The notes under the pieces are model-generated. The model did no database searches and was not told the origin of the DNA. It saw only the letters and a list, made by a program, of their open reading frames with translations. From Candidatus Pantoea varia (lineage in GTDB: Bacteria; Pseudomonadota; Gammaproteobacteria; Enterobacterales; Enterobacteriaceae): DNA of 64,000 nucleotides. The stretch lies in contig NZ_FOVG01000001.1 of the NCBI RefSeq assembly GCF_900115075.1, forward strand, positions 2,046,001 to 2,110,000, given 5' to 3'. The position numbers and the translations under genes were made by a program. The first letter of the stretch is position 1. The number at the start of each line of letters is the position of its first letter. Positions 43,764-52,075 of the stretch are shown here, piece after piece.

Positions 43764-44486
43764 TCAGTTAACAAAAGAATTAAGAGCGCCGCGGTTTTTC
43801 AGCAGAGCTGGCATCACGGGGATCGCCTCTTTGCGGTCGGTCATCTCAGCTGTCAGCCGGATATAGTCGCGAAAATGGGGCGTTTCGCGGTGCTGCTGGT
43901 AGGCGGCGTCACTGGCGTAGATTTCATAGAAGAACCAGCGATATTTGTTTTTTGCATCGGTCGCGGCATACATCGCCAGAACGCCCGGTTCCACCTTCAG
44001 TGATTCCGCCATTTCAGGCAGCACAATATCGCGGAATGCCTGCTGAACGGCCGGTTTCACGTCAACAATCACCAGGTTATTGATAGTTTCTTTATTTTGT
44101 ACGAAGGGTTTATCACCCAGAAACTGCGGCACCAGCAGGGTGCTCTTTTTCTGGCCGATAAGATCAGGTGCGCGCGAAATAAAAGACCGGTACGGCTCAG
44201 AACGGAGATGTTGCTGGTAAGCCTCTTCACTCGCATACATTTCAATCATAAAAGCCTGATCAGCATTCTCTTTATGCTTCAGTGAATACATCGCCAGCGT
44301 ACCAGGTTGCTCTGCCAGCGAACGGGTAATATTATCTCTGGCAACTTCATCGTACTGTCCGTTTTTCCCTGGCTTAATTTCCATTTCATGCAGATTAATG
44401 ACACGGTTTGTGGGTTCTGTTAAAGCAGCTGCCGATACCGGGCCGGCCATCAGCAGAGTCAGAGTCAGAGCGGTAATATTGTTCAC
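43764..44486 (-). CDS. exported double antibiotic-biosynthesis-monooxygenase-domain protein
   Basis: A 240-residue protein with signal peptide MNNITALTLTLLMAGPVSAAA and two ABM (dimeric alpha/beta barrel) domains, residues about 28-110 and 135-215. Each ends in a YASEEAYQQHLRSEPYRSFI or YASDAAYQQHRETPHFRDYI segment, showing they arose by duplication. ABM domains act in quinone, haem or polyketide oxidation. It is 25 bases upstream of the CMD gene, so the two exported double-domain proteins are probably made together. Confidence 0.85.
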   Translation of the reverse strand: MNNITALTLTLLMAGPVSAAALTEPTNRVINLHEMEIKPGKNGQYDEVARDNITRSLAEQPGTLAMYSLKHKENADQAFMIEMYASEEAYQQHLRSEPYRSFISRAPDLIGQKKSTLLVPQFLGDKPFVQNKETINNLVIVDVKPAVQQAFRDIVLPEMAESLKVEPGVLAMYAATDAKNKYRWFFYEIYASDAAYQQHRETPHFRDYIRLTAEMTDRKEAIPVMPALLKNRGALNSFVN

Positions 44487-44566
44487 GGTCTGCCTTAATT
44501 ATCGGATGAGGTGATTTACGATGTATTCGGTGTATTAACCGGCGCGATTTCTGTTTCATCTGGCTA

Positions 44567-45130
44567 TTAAGCCGTCGTGAGTTCCGCATTGAGCTGAGCA
44601 ATTAATCGCGACGCGTGTTGCTTTGCTGCAGCAATTTGCTGCGTGATAATATTTTCATTACGACCGGCATAGCTAATCCCACAGGTATAAACCGGTTTCT
44701 GCATCTCCAGACTGCAGAGTCGGGCGGTGGTTTCAAACTGAATAAGATAATCCTCCAGCTGATGACCAAAGACGCCATCTGCCGCGTACAACGCCTGCGG
44801 TGCGCCAGTGGTGAAAGAGAGGATCAGTTTTTTACCGCCAAGTCTGGCCGTTGATCCGTGCGCAAACCCATGAATAAATACTTCATCCAGCCATAACTTC
44901 ATGAGTCCTGGCAGCGAATACCATGAGAAAGGAAATTGCCAGACGATAATATCTGCCTTCAGCAGCGCATCCTGTTCGGCACTGACATTGATGTTGTTGT
45001 CCGGATAAAGTGCATCCAGACGACGGATTTCAGCATCAGGCAGTGCAAAAGCGACTTCATTGAGAATGGTAGCGTTACCGACCGAATGGCTCAGGTCAGG
45101 ATGACCTGAAATAATTAATATATTTTTCAT
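44567..45130 (-). CDS. NAD(P)H:quinone oxidoreductase-like flavoprotein
   Basis: A 187-residue flavodoxin-fold protein of the MdaB/KefF/NQO group. The FMN/FAD phosphate loop reads SGHPDLSHSVGNATI and the conserved substrate-side motif WQFPFSWYSLPGLMKLWLDEVF is intact; LSFTTGAPQALYAADG is the third flavin loop. Such enzymes reduce quinones or electrophiles by two electrons. It lies in the middle of the redox cassette, 80 bases upstream of the ABM gene. Confidence 0.9.
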   Translation of the reverse strand: MKNILIISGHPDLSHSVGNATILNEVAFALPDAEIRRLDALYPDNNINVSAEQDALLKADIIVWQFPFSWYSLPGLMKLWLDEVFIHGFAHGSTARLGGKKLILSFTTGAPQALYAADGVFGHQLEDYLIQFETTARLCSLEMQKPVYTCGISYAGRNENIITQQIAAAKQHASRLIAQLNAELTTA

Positions 45131-45221
45131 TTTCAGTTTTTAATCATTTATTTTTTTAACAGATAGCCAGGCGTTGTCGATGCCATCACGACGCTGGGTA
45201 TTTTTTGCCGTCCGGCACCGT

Positions 45222-46064
45222 TTAATCAAATCCAATCGATAAAGCATCCGCCTTTCCTGCCGCCAGCGCTTCACGCAGCGTCTCAATTTTTTGCTGCGCC
45301 GCCTGCCAGACATCTTCACCCATAAAATAGTGCAGCGGAGGCGACGTAAGCTGGCTGATTTTGATCAACAGCGCCGCTGCTTTTTCAGGGTCGCCCATCT
45401 GCGTTCCATCCATCTGCTGCTTCGCCATCTCTTCGTTTTTACGCACACTGGCGTAAGCAGCAACCGGATGAGATGGCAGCATAACCGAACCTTCCGCAAG
45501 GAAACTGGTGCGCATATGGCCTGGATAAACCAGCGAGACGTTGATGCCAAATTCTTTGACTTCAGCGGCCAGAGCTTCCGTCAGCCCGGCAACGGCGAAC
45601 TTAGCGCCGCAGTAAACCCCCCAGCCGGGGATGTAACCCTGGATACCGGCCATTGAAGAGATATTAATGATGTGCCCGCTGTTTCGGGTGCGAAGATGCG
45701 GCATCACAGCACGGATCACGTTCAGCATACCGAAGACGTTAACGTCAAAGTTCCGACGCGCTTCCGCATCACTGAGTTCTTCCAGCGTGCCGGTCTGACC
45801 AAATCCGGCGTTGTTCACCACAACGTCAATCGCGCCAAAATGGGCCAGCGTGCCAGCAACGGCGGTGTTAACGCTCTCCTCACTGTTCAGATCCATGGTG
45901 ACAGGCAGGAAATTCGCATTTTCAGGGCCGACATCGCGTATCAGGCTTGCCCGGTTACGCGTGGTCGCAGCCACGTTATATCCCGCGGCAAGCAGTTGTT
46001 TTACCAGCACCAGTCCAAGACCTCTTGATGCCCCCGTGACCAGCCATGTTTTATTCGTTGTCAT
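45222..46064 (-). CDS. short-chain dehydrogenase/reductase
   Basis: A 280-residue classical SDR. The cofactor motif is TGASRGLG at 10-17, NNAG follows in the fourth strand (VVNNAGFGQTG), and the catalytic residues are Ser in NISSMAG and Tyr-Lys in YCGAK. An Arg after the second strand (TTRNRASLIRD) suggests NADPH use. The ATG at 46064 is preferred to a longer frame because the Rossmann strand starts there. The substrate is unknown; context suggests carbonyl reduction in a detoxification role. Confidence 0.9.
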   Translation of the reverse strand: MTTNKTWLVTGASRGLGLVLVKQLLAAGYNVAATTRNRASLIRDVGPENANFLPVTMDLNSEESVNTAVAGTLAHFGAIDVVVNNAGFGQTGTLEELSDAEARRNFDVNVFGMLNVIRAVMPHLRTRNSGHIINISSMAGIQGYIPGWGVYCGAKFAVAGLTEALAAEVKEFGINVSLVYPGHMRTSFLAEGSVMLPSHPVAAYASVRKNEEMAKQQMDGTQMGDPEKAAALLIKISQLTSPPLHYFMGEDVWQAAQQKIETLREALAAGKADALSIGFD

Positions 46065-46163
46065 CTGTTTTTCTGCTCTGTAAGTGATGTAAAACACAGT
46101 GAAAATCGACCAGCAGAACAGCATGGCCCCTCTTCACTGAAATGAGGTTCTCCACGGCGGAGA

Positions 46164-47114
46164 TTACTGGCTCATCGGCTGTTCCCATGCGCCGCGCGTA
46201 TCCACACCCGCTTCTATAGCCAGGCGTTCCAGCAGGGCCATCTCATCTGCACTGAGCACGATATCGATGGCACCGGCTGCATCCTGCACATGATGGACTT
46301 TGGTCGCGCCAATAATCGGCAGCGTGCCTTTTGCAATAGCCCAGGCGATAGCCACCTGCGCGACGCTGACGTTTCTGCTTTCGCCGATTGTTTTCATTGC
46401 GCCGGTTAATGTTTCAAGCTGCGGCAGAACTCTGTTGTAGGTTTCAGCGCGACCACTGCCGGACGGCATAGGATTTTGTGGGTTATAGCGGCCGCTCAGC
46501 GCGCCCTGCTCCAGCACCATATAAGCAAAAAAGCTAATGTTGTTTTGATGGCAGTAGTCGAGGATGCCAGCCTCTTCCGATGCACGGTAAAGCAGACTGT
46601 AGTGATTCTGTACGGCATTCACCGCAAAACCCGCCGGATTGAGGATTTCATTGGCACGCCGGATTTGTGACAGGCTGTGGTTGGAGACGCCCACCTGTTT
46701 CACTTTGCCGCTTTGTAACAGCGGGATCAGGGCTGGCGTCCATTTCTCCACGTCGGATGGATTGTGGATCCAGTAGATATCTATCGCTTCAACACCCAGC
46801 CGCTCCAGACTCGCCTCCAGCATAGCGCTTACCGGCTGCGACGCCTGCGGGTCGGCTATCTGCGGCGTAAACTTGGTGGAGACGATCAGCGCTTCACGTG
46901 GATAGTGACGAATGAGTTTGCCCAGTGCCGTTTCAGAACTGCCCATGCCATAGACGGCGGCGGTGTCCCACAGATTGAGTCCTCGGGTCATCGCCTCACT
47001 GAACACCGCCTCCCGTTGCTCATCGGTAAGGTGGTTGCCAAAGACGGTATCTGCACCGGCAAAACCTGCGCCCCAGGACCATGTACCCAGCGCAATTTTC
47101 GGGAATATTTTCAT
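46164..47114 (-). CDS. aldo/keto reductase
   Basis: A 316-residue TIM-barrel oxidoreductase with the full tetrad: Asp50 and Tyr55 (LWDTAAVYGMG), Lys81 (VSTKFTP) and His117 (IYWIHNPSD). GVSNHSLSQIRRANE is the second family signature and GTLPIIGATKVHHVQDA forms the NADPH loop. It probably reduces aldehydes or ketones produced under stress. It reads with the rest of the cassette, 68 bases after the DJ-1-type gene. Confidence 0.92.
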   Translation of the reverse strand: MKIFPKIALGTWSWGAGFAGADTVFGNHLTDEQREAVFSEAMTRGLNLWDTAAVYGMGSSETALGKLIRHYPREALIVSTKFTPQIADPQASQPVSAMLEASLERLGVEAIDIYWIHNPSDVEKWTPALIPLLQSGKVKQVGVSNHSLSQIRRANEILNPAGFAVNAVQNHYSLLYRASEEAGILDYCHQNNISFFAYMVLEQGALSGRYNPQNPMPSGSGRAETYNRVLPQLETLTGAMKTIGESRNVSVAQVAIAWAIAKGTLPIIGATKVHHVQDAAGAIDIVLSADEMALLERLAIEAGVDTRGAWEQPMSQ

Positions 47115-47182
47115 TTTTTACTTCCGGAATAAGCCGGAGAACGTTTTCGTCCGGCAGGTTACAGGGATGATTGCGGCTGCAA

Positions 47183-47869
47183 TCAGACAGCGGATTTAAG
47201 CGCGTTTACCAGCGCCAGCCCAACCCCGTGCGCCGAGGCCGGATTCTGACCCGTGATCAGCCGTCCGTCCGTCACCACATTTTCAGACCAGTTTGACGCT
47301 TCGTGATGATGCGCACCATGATCCCGCAGTGCAGATTCCAGTAAAAATGGCACCACCGCCGTTGCCTGGACTTCCTCTTCTTCTTTATTCGTAAAAGCCG
47401 CGAGATTTTTTCCTTTTACCAGGTATTCGCCGTTGCTAAGCCTGACGTCAACCAGCGCAGCCGGGCCATGGCAGACGGCTGAGACGATCCCGCCGCTTTC
47501 ATAGACCTCACGGATGATGCGCTGGACATCGGGGTTTTCGCAGTAGTCCCACATCGTGCCATGCCCGCCGGCAAAAAAGACGGCAGCGTAATCCCCTCCG
47601 TTCAGCGCAGAGAGAGCGGGGGTGGTAGCAAGACGATGCTGGAAGTCTGTCTCGTTCCAGAACCCGGCATTAACAGGATCGCTGAGATCAAAGCCATCGA
47701 CCGGCGGCTGGCCGCCCCGAACGCTGGCGATAACAGTGGCGATACCCGCATCTTCAAGCACGTTCAGCGGATGGGTCAGTTCGGCAAGGAAAAAACCGGT
47801 TGGCACACCGGACGCGCCTTTTATTGGATGGCTGGTGACTACGCACAGCACCGGTTTGCGGTTGCTCAT
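47183..47869 (-). CDS. DJ-1/PfpI superfamily protein (Hsp31-like)
   Basis: A 228-residue class-I amidotransferase-like protein. The nucleophile elbow is SAVCHGPAAL with Cys133-His134, and Glu30 in FFLAELTHP fits the second residue of the Hsp31-type triad. This group includes glyoxalase-III and deglycase-like enzymes and chaperones that act on methylglyoxal. It overlaps the stop of the YCII-type gene by four bases. The role fits electrophile defence with the reductases downstream. Confidence 0.9.
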   Translation of the reverse strand: MSNRKPVLCVVTSHPIKGASGVPTGFFLAELTHPLNVLEDAGIATVIASVRGGQPPVDGFDLSDPVNAGFWNETDFQHRLATTPALSALNGGDYAAVFFAGGHGTMWDYCENPDVQRIIREVYESGGIVSAVCHGPAALVDVRLSNGEYLVKGKNLAAFTNKEEEEVQATAVVPFLLESALRDHGAHHHEASNWSENVVTDGRLITGQNPASAHGVGLALVNALKSAV

Positions 47870-48189
47870 TGAGCCGAGCCCTCCTGCTGAGACTTATATT
47901 CTGCAGCGAACAGGCTTTCCCAGTTGGTGAAAGAACCTAGCGGGATGCAGTCAAAACTCAGTAGACCCGCTTTTGCCAGCGGAAAGTCAGCCAGCAGGCT
48001 TTGGGCCTGTTCCACCGAGTCGCATTCAAGGAAAATCGCGACGCCGGGTCGATCCTGCCGGTAATAAATATCGCGTAGCGCACCGGATTTATACAGACTC
48101 CAGGCATGGAAAGCCTCGGCAGCCAGATGAGGTGCATACTTTTCCAGCGTGGCATCGGGAGCGGGTTTATCCAGACACATAATTCGCAT
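47866..48189 (-). CDS. YCII/muconolactone-isomerase-like small protein
   Basis: A 107-residue ferredoxin-like alpha/beta protein. DRPGVAIFLECDSVEQAQSLLADFPLAKAGLLSFDCIPLG matches the YCII and muconolactone delta-isomerase pattern, in which a strand is followed by a helix and the segment LADFPL. It is the first gene of the cassette, about 140 bases from the divergent LysR gene. No catalytic residue can be assigned with confidence. Confidence 0.78.
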   Translation of the reverse strand: MRIMCLDKPAPDATLEKYAPHLAAEAFHAWSLYKSGALRDIYYRQDRPGVAIFLECDSVEQAQSLLADFPLAKAGLLSFDCIPLGSFTNWESLFAAEYKSQQEGSAQ

Positions 48190-48255
48190 ATCAATCTCCT
48201 GAGATTACGTCAAGGGGGGAGCTGATAAGGAGTATATGCTCGCGATTTAGTGAAG

Positions 48256-48298
48256 ATTAGGCCACTATTAACTCAAAGATATTTAGCCTGTGGCTAAT
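48256..48298. promoter_or_regulatory. LysR-type operator between divergent genes
   Basis: TTAGCC-TGT-GGCTAA at 48283-48297 is a perfect 6-3-6 palindrome containing T-N11-A, the LysR signature. A related half-site ATTAGGCCAC lies upstream at about 48256-48265. Both sit in the 141-bp gap between the LysR gene and the redox cassette. Confidence 0.65.
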
Positions 48299-48330
48299 AA
48301 TGAATAACCCGATTGTGTCAGGATGATCCC

Positions 48331-49269
48331 GTGAACAACGCCATCTATAACCAGATACGCATCTTTCAGAGTATTGCCCGTGAAGGGAATATCTCATCGG
48401 CTGCGCGCAAACTGGAGATTACGCCGCCCTCTGTCAGTAAGGCGCTAAAACTGCTGGAAGCGCACATTGGTCATCCGCTATTTGTGCGAACCACGCGACG
48501 GATTGAGCTGACCGATGCCGGACAGCAGCTGCTGGAACAAACCTCGGCAGCGGTAACCTCGCTGGAAAAATCACTGGAAAGCATCCGCGACCAGAATCAG
48601 GAACCGTCAGGTCTGGTCAGAATCACCCTTTCGCGCTTTGCCTATCTGCTGGTGCTGAAACCTGCGATGGCGGCTTTCTGCCAGCAATATCCCGGTATTC
48701 AGCTGGAAATTTCGGTATACGATGGCACCGTGAACATCATTGATGAACGCTTTGATCTGGGGATCCGGTTTGGTGACATTCTGGAAGGTGGCGTGGTGGC
48801 GCGCCCGCTGATGAAGCCGTTTCGCGAAGGTTTGTATGCCTCTTCTGCCTATCTGGACGCATTCGGCACACCTGAGACGCCGTCTGACCTGCATGAGCAC
48901 CGGCTTATCGGTTACCGGTTTATCACCAATAATCGTATTCTGCCGCTGATTCTGGATGTTAATGGCGAACAACTGGCCGTGGAGATGCCGGGTCAGTTGA
49001 TGAGTAATGATATTGAGGTGATGGCTGATGGCATTCGCAACGGGCTGGGTATCGGGCGACTGTTTGAACCGGTTCATAATTTACAGCCGGATAAAGCGGC
49101 ATTTATTCCAGTGATGGAGCCTTACTGGAAAACTTATCCGCCGGTTTATCTCTATTATCCTAAAAGCGCGGGTAAAACGAAAAGAGTGAAAACGTTAATC
49201 GACTTTCTGCTTAAGCACACTGCGGAATGCCCTAATGAAGGCAGGTTTTACTCTCCTTCAAGTCAATGA
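48331..49269 (+). CDS. LysR-family transcriptional regulator
   Basis: A 312-residue regulator: winged helix at residues 1-60 (NQIRIFQSIAREGNISSAARKLEITPPSVSKALKLLEAHIG) and a LysR substrate domain from about 90 (GLVRITLSRFAYLLVLKPAMAAF). The preferred start is GTG 48331, with AGGA seven bases upstream; a TTG at 48313 is also open. It belongs to the group close to regulators of aldo/keto reductase and quinone reductase genes. It faces the redox cassette across a palindrome and is its likely regulator. Confidence 0.92.
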   Translation: MNNAIYNQIRIFQSIAREGNISSAARKLEITPPSVSKALKLLEAHIGHPLFVRTTRRIELTDAGQQLLEQTSAAVTSLEKSLESIRDQNQEPSGLVRITLSRFAYLLVLKPAMAAFCQQYPGIQLEISVYDGTVNIIDERFDLGIRFGDILEGGVVARPLMKPFREGLYASSAYLDAFGTPETPSDLHEHRLIGYRFITNNRILPLILDVNGEQLAVEMPGQLMSNDIEVMADGIRNGLGIGRLFEPVHNLQPDKAAFIPVMEPYWKTYPPVYLYYPKSAGKTKRVKTLIDFLLKHTAECPNEGRFYSPSSQ

Positions 49270-49662
49270 ATGGGGACCGATAAGAGAGCTGAGCGACACA
49301 AATCAGGCCTTAGCCGAAAAAGCGGAACGACCAATGTTGGTGCTGATTTCTATGCAGCAATAAGCCTGTATCCCACTTTAATTGAGTAATGTTGAAGTTC
49401 AGCCTGTTGACTAAAATGGAACGAGTTGACGATACCCCTGGCTTTCAAATGATCAATGATAATGACTTCCGTTCATATCTCCTCTCGTGCATGGCAGCTT
49501 CTTACTGAATACCATTTGGCAAAATGATCATCACAAAAGTTCTTCGTGAGTCTTTCCTGAATACCCCGGCAGTGAGGATCCGCTGCATTTTACTGGCGGT
49601 GATAAAAAGCGGGTGATTAAAGTATGTTAAGTTAATCCGTTTTTCGGGGATGAGGAATAGAT
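49270..49662. other. A+T-richer non-coding stretch before the AlbA/Schlafen gene
   Basis: A 393-bp region with no supported gene. A 30-codon frame at about 49524 (MIITKVLRESF...) lacks a ribosome-binding site and may be a gene remnant. The composition shifts here from the flanking genes, marking the likely left edge of an insert. Confidence 0.4.
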
Positions 49663-51702
49663 ATGTTTTTGCAAATACAGGATATCATTGATCTGCAGAC
49701 TCTCATTGAATCAGAGCAGGTCGAGTTTAAGTTGGCTGGTGGCAAAGACGGTAAAGGTGAGTTACCAAAGGATTTCTGGCCGACTTATTCTGCAATGGCA
49801 AATGGAAGAGGTGGCTGGGTCATCCTGGGCGTCAAGGAACAGGATGGTGATTTCACGGCCGTCGGTGTAGTTGATTCCCAAAAGATTAAAACTGATTTAT
49901 TCAATCAACTGAATGATCGCGATCGGGTCAGTGCCAATGTTATTCGATCCGAAAAAGATGTGCAGTTGGTGAGCTTACAGGGTAAAGAGGTGTTAGCAGT
50001 ACACATCTCTCCCGCCATGCGAAAACAAAAGCCTGTTCACTTAAAAAAATCCCCTTTTGGTAACACCTACCAGCGGCTTCATGAAGGGGATCGCGTCTGT
50101 GATGATATGGCGGTTAAGCGCATGCTTGCTGAGCAAATCCACGACAGTCGCGACAATGAAGTCCTCTCTGAGCATTATGGTTTCGACGAAGACATCGATC
50201 TTGACAGCCTGAAAGTTTACCGCAACTTACTTTCTTTGAATAATCCCCAGCATCCCTATCTAGCCTGTGAACCTTTTGAGTTGCTCAAGATGGTTGGTGG
50301 GTGGAGGAAAGACCGTGAAACGGGAAAGCAGGGCATAACACTTGCAGGAATTCTGATGTTTGGTAAGTGGGAGGCCATTACGGCTGCTTTACCTAACTAT
50401 ATGGTGGATTATCAGGAGCGTCCTGAGGCCAAAACGGAACTGCGCTGGGTTGACAGGATAACGCCTGACGGCACATGGTCAGGCAACCTCTTTGATTTTT
50501 ACCGCAAAGTTTATCAGAGGCTGGTTTCCGATCTCAAAGTCCCTTTTACCCTTGAGGAAGGGCAGCGTAAAACCGATACGCCTGTCCACATCGCGTTGCG
50601 CGAAGCGTTGGTTAATACGCTGGTGCACGCTGATTACTCAGATCGGGTTTCTATTCTCATTGTTAAACGACCCGATATGTTCGGTTTCCGGAACCCAGGG
50701 CTTATGCGTCTGCCTTTAGAAGATGTGGTAGCAGGCGGCACAAGCGACTGTCGTAATCGCCTTCTGCACCAGATGTTTCTGCTTATTGGGCTGGGCGAGA
50801 AAGCCGGTTCAGGAATGCCTAAAATATTCAGTGGCTGGACGTCGGCTAACTGGAGAACACCAAAGTTATGGGAAAAACCAATACCAGCGCAGACGCTGCT
50901 CGAGCTGTCAACTGCAAGTCTTATTCCTCAGCACATCCTTGACGCGTTACACCAACAATTTGGTGAACGGTTCAACGTGCTTGACGACTTTGAACAGGTC
51001 ATTATTGCAACAGCAGCCATTGAAGGCTGGGTAAATCATGAACGTGCATGTCAGCTAACCACTAAACATCCACGGGAAGTCACTCTGACACTCCCCCGAC
51101 TGGAAAGTAAAGGTTTCCTCGCGTCAGCTGGGGAGCAGAAGAGCAAACATTACACACTGCCTGGCGTATCAGTGATGACACCCGAGGAAGTCTTCTCACA
51201 GGGCGTGGTTAATGTGTTAAGCAGCTCCACACATTATGGTGAGAGCTCCACACATAGCGAACAGGGCTCCACACATATCGATGATGGCCTGATACAGAGT
51301 GACATTGCGCCAGATGACTCAGCAATGAACGAGTCTGGTCTGGAAGATGGTCATCAATACGTTATAAGGGACGAACATGGACGCATATTAAACCGCTTTA
51401 TTGACTTACCCTACATAGACTCTGTAGAAAATCTGACACAAGCGTTCCGTAATAATTTGTATGCACAAGCGTCAGTCCCGCGTAAAAAGCTGCGACTAAG
51501 GAACAAGGATCTGATGAATACAGTGATCCTGACAGTATGCCAGGGACATTTTATTTCAGTATCTGCGCTAGGAGAAATCCTGAACCGTAACCCTAATGCG
51601 CTGCGCCAGCAATATCTGAAGCAGTTGGTGGATCATGGGCAACTTAAGCTGGCATTTCCTCAGTATAAAAATCATTCAAAGCAAGGATACAGTTCTGTTT
51701 AA
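49663..51702 (+). CDS. AlbA/Schlafen-domain protein with GHKL ATPase-like domain and C-terminal HTH
   Basis: A 679-residue protein. Residues about 10-130 form an AlbA_2/Schlafen DNA-binding-type domain (ESEQVEFKLAGGK, SAMANGRGGWVILGVKEQDG, VHLKKSPFGNTYQRLHEGDRVC). The middle has a GHKL ATP-binding N-box REALVNTLVHADYS with Glu314 and Asn318 (HATPase_c_4 type). The C-terminal 130 residues have a wHTH-like stretch and a hydrophilic linker with repeated SSTHYGE/SSTHSEQGSTH. Related proteins are annotated as RecG-like or transcriptional regulators; some are linked to phage defence. Codon use is A+T-richer than its neighbours. It lies next to tRNA-Arg, suggesting acquisition. Confidence 0.85.
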   Translation: MFLQIQDIIDLQTLIESEQVEFKLAGGKDGKGELPKDFWPTYSAMANGRGGWVILGVKEQDGDFTAVGVVDSQKIKTDLFNQLNDRDRVSANVIRSEKDVQLVSLQGKEVLAVHISPAMRKQKPVHLKKSPFGNTYQRLHEGDRVCDDMAVKRMLAEQIHDSRDNEVLSEHYGFDEDIDLDSLKVYRNLLSLNNPQHPYLACEPFELLKMVGGWRKDRETGKQGITLAGILMFGKWEAITAALPNYMVDYQERPEAKTELRWVDRITPDGTWSGNLFDFYRKVYQRLVSDLKVPFTLEEGQRKTDTPVHIALREALVNTLVHADYSDRVSILIVKRPDMFGFRNPGLMRLPLEDVVAGGTSDCRNRLLHQMFLLIGLGEKAGSGMPKIFSGWTSANWRTPKLWEKPIPAQTLLELSTASLIPQHILDALHQQFGERFNVLDDFEQVIIATAAIEGWVNHERACQLTTKHPREVTLTLPRLESKGFLASAGEQKSKHYTLPGVSVMTPEEVFSQGVVNVLSSSTHYGESSTHSEQGSTHIDDGLIQSDIAPDDSAMNESGLEDGHQYVIRDEHGRILNRFIDLPYIDSVENLTQAFRNNLYAQASVPRKKLRLRNKDLMNTVILTVCQGHFISVSALGEILNRNPNALRQQYLKQLVDHGQLKLAFPQYKNHSKQGYSSV

Positions 51703-51750
51703 GAGGGATTGCCTCAGCAAATGCAATGCATCAGTTTCTGTATCGTTTGT

Positions 51751-51780
51751 GATAGAAATGATGAAGATAGAAATGATGAA
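51751..51780. repeat. 15-bp perfect tandem duplication
   Basis: GATAGAAATGATGAA occurs twice, head to tail, at 51751-51765 and 51766-51780, in the gap between the AlbA/Schlafen gene and the tRNA. It looks like a recent slippage duplication. Confidence 0.9.
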
Positions 51781-51904
51781 GTAAAGGGCTATTTTATCAC
51801 TCACTTTGCCCTTGTTATGCTGCACAATGATTAATTGTGGAGCTCATTATAATTTTTTTTCAAGGGATTACAAACTTCAGGAGAAGGTAACAGAATGAAG
51901 AATT

Positions 51905-51981
51905 TGGTACGCCCTACAGGATTCGAACCTGTGACCTACGGCTTAGAAGGCCGGTGCTCTATCCAACTGAGCTAAGGGCGC
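51905..51981 (-). tRNA. argU: tRNA-Arg (anticodon UCU)
   Basis: On the minus strand the 77 bases fold as a cloverleaf: acceptor GCGCCCU, D arm with AGCUCAGUUGGAUAGAGC, anticodon loop CUUCUAA with UCU, and T arm with GGUUCGAAUCC; CCA is encoded. It corresponds to E. coli argU, the tRNA for rare AGA/AGG codons, and as in E. coli it lies near folD. E. coli argU is a known phage integration site (DLP12). The acceptor stem ends in a G1-U72 wobble, where E. coli argU has G-C. Confidence 0.95.
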
Positions 51982-51996
51982 ATGGAGATGGCACGG

Positions 51997-52024
51997 ATTA
52001 TACGTCGGGAAGCGGGCACGTCAA
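51997..52024 (-). promoter_or_regulatory. argU promoter
   Basis: On the minus strand TTGACG (complement of 52019-52024) and TATAAT (complement of 51997-52002) are spaced by 16 bases. Transcription would start about ten bases before the mature tRNA 5' end. This is a strong sigma-70 promoter. Confidence 0.85.
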
Positions 52025-52075
52025 CGTTTTTGCCCTTTCTCCGCAGCGAAGTGCTGCGGGAATGACCAATTGGCG

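Noticed and set aside
49524..49616. 30-codon frame before the AlbA/Schlafen gene
   Set aside because: It has no ribosome-binding site and no family match; it may be a remnant but cannot be supported.
51905..51930. Duplicate of the tRNA 3' end marking the far edge of the argU island
   Set aside because: I looked for a copy of the GGTTCGAATCCTGTAGGGCG segment between 48 and 50 kb and found none, so island borders cannot be set.
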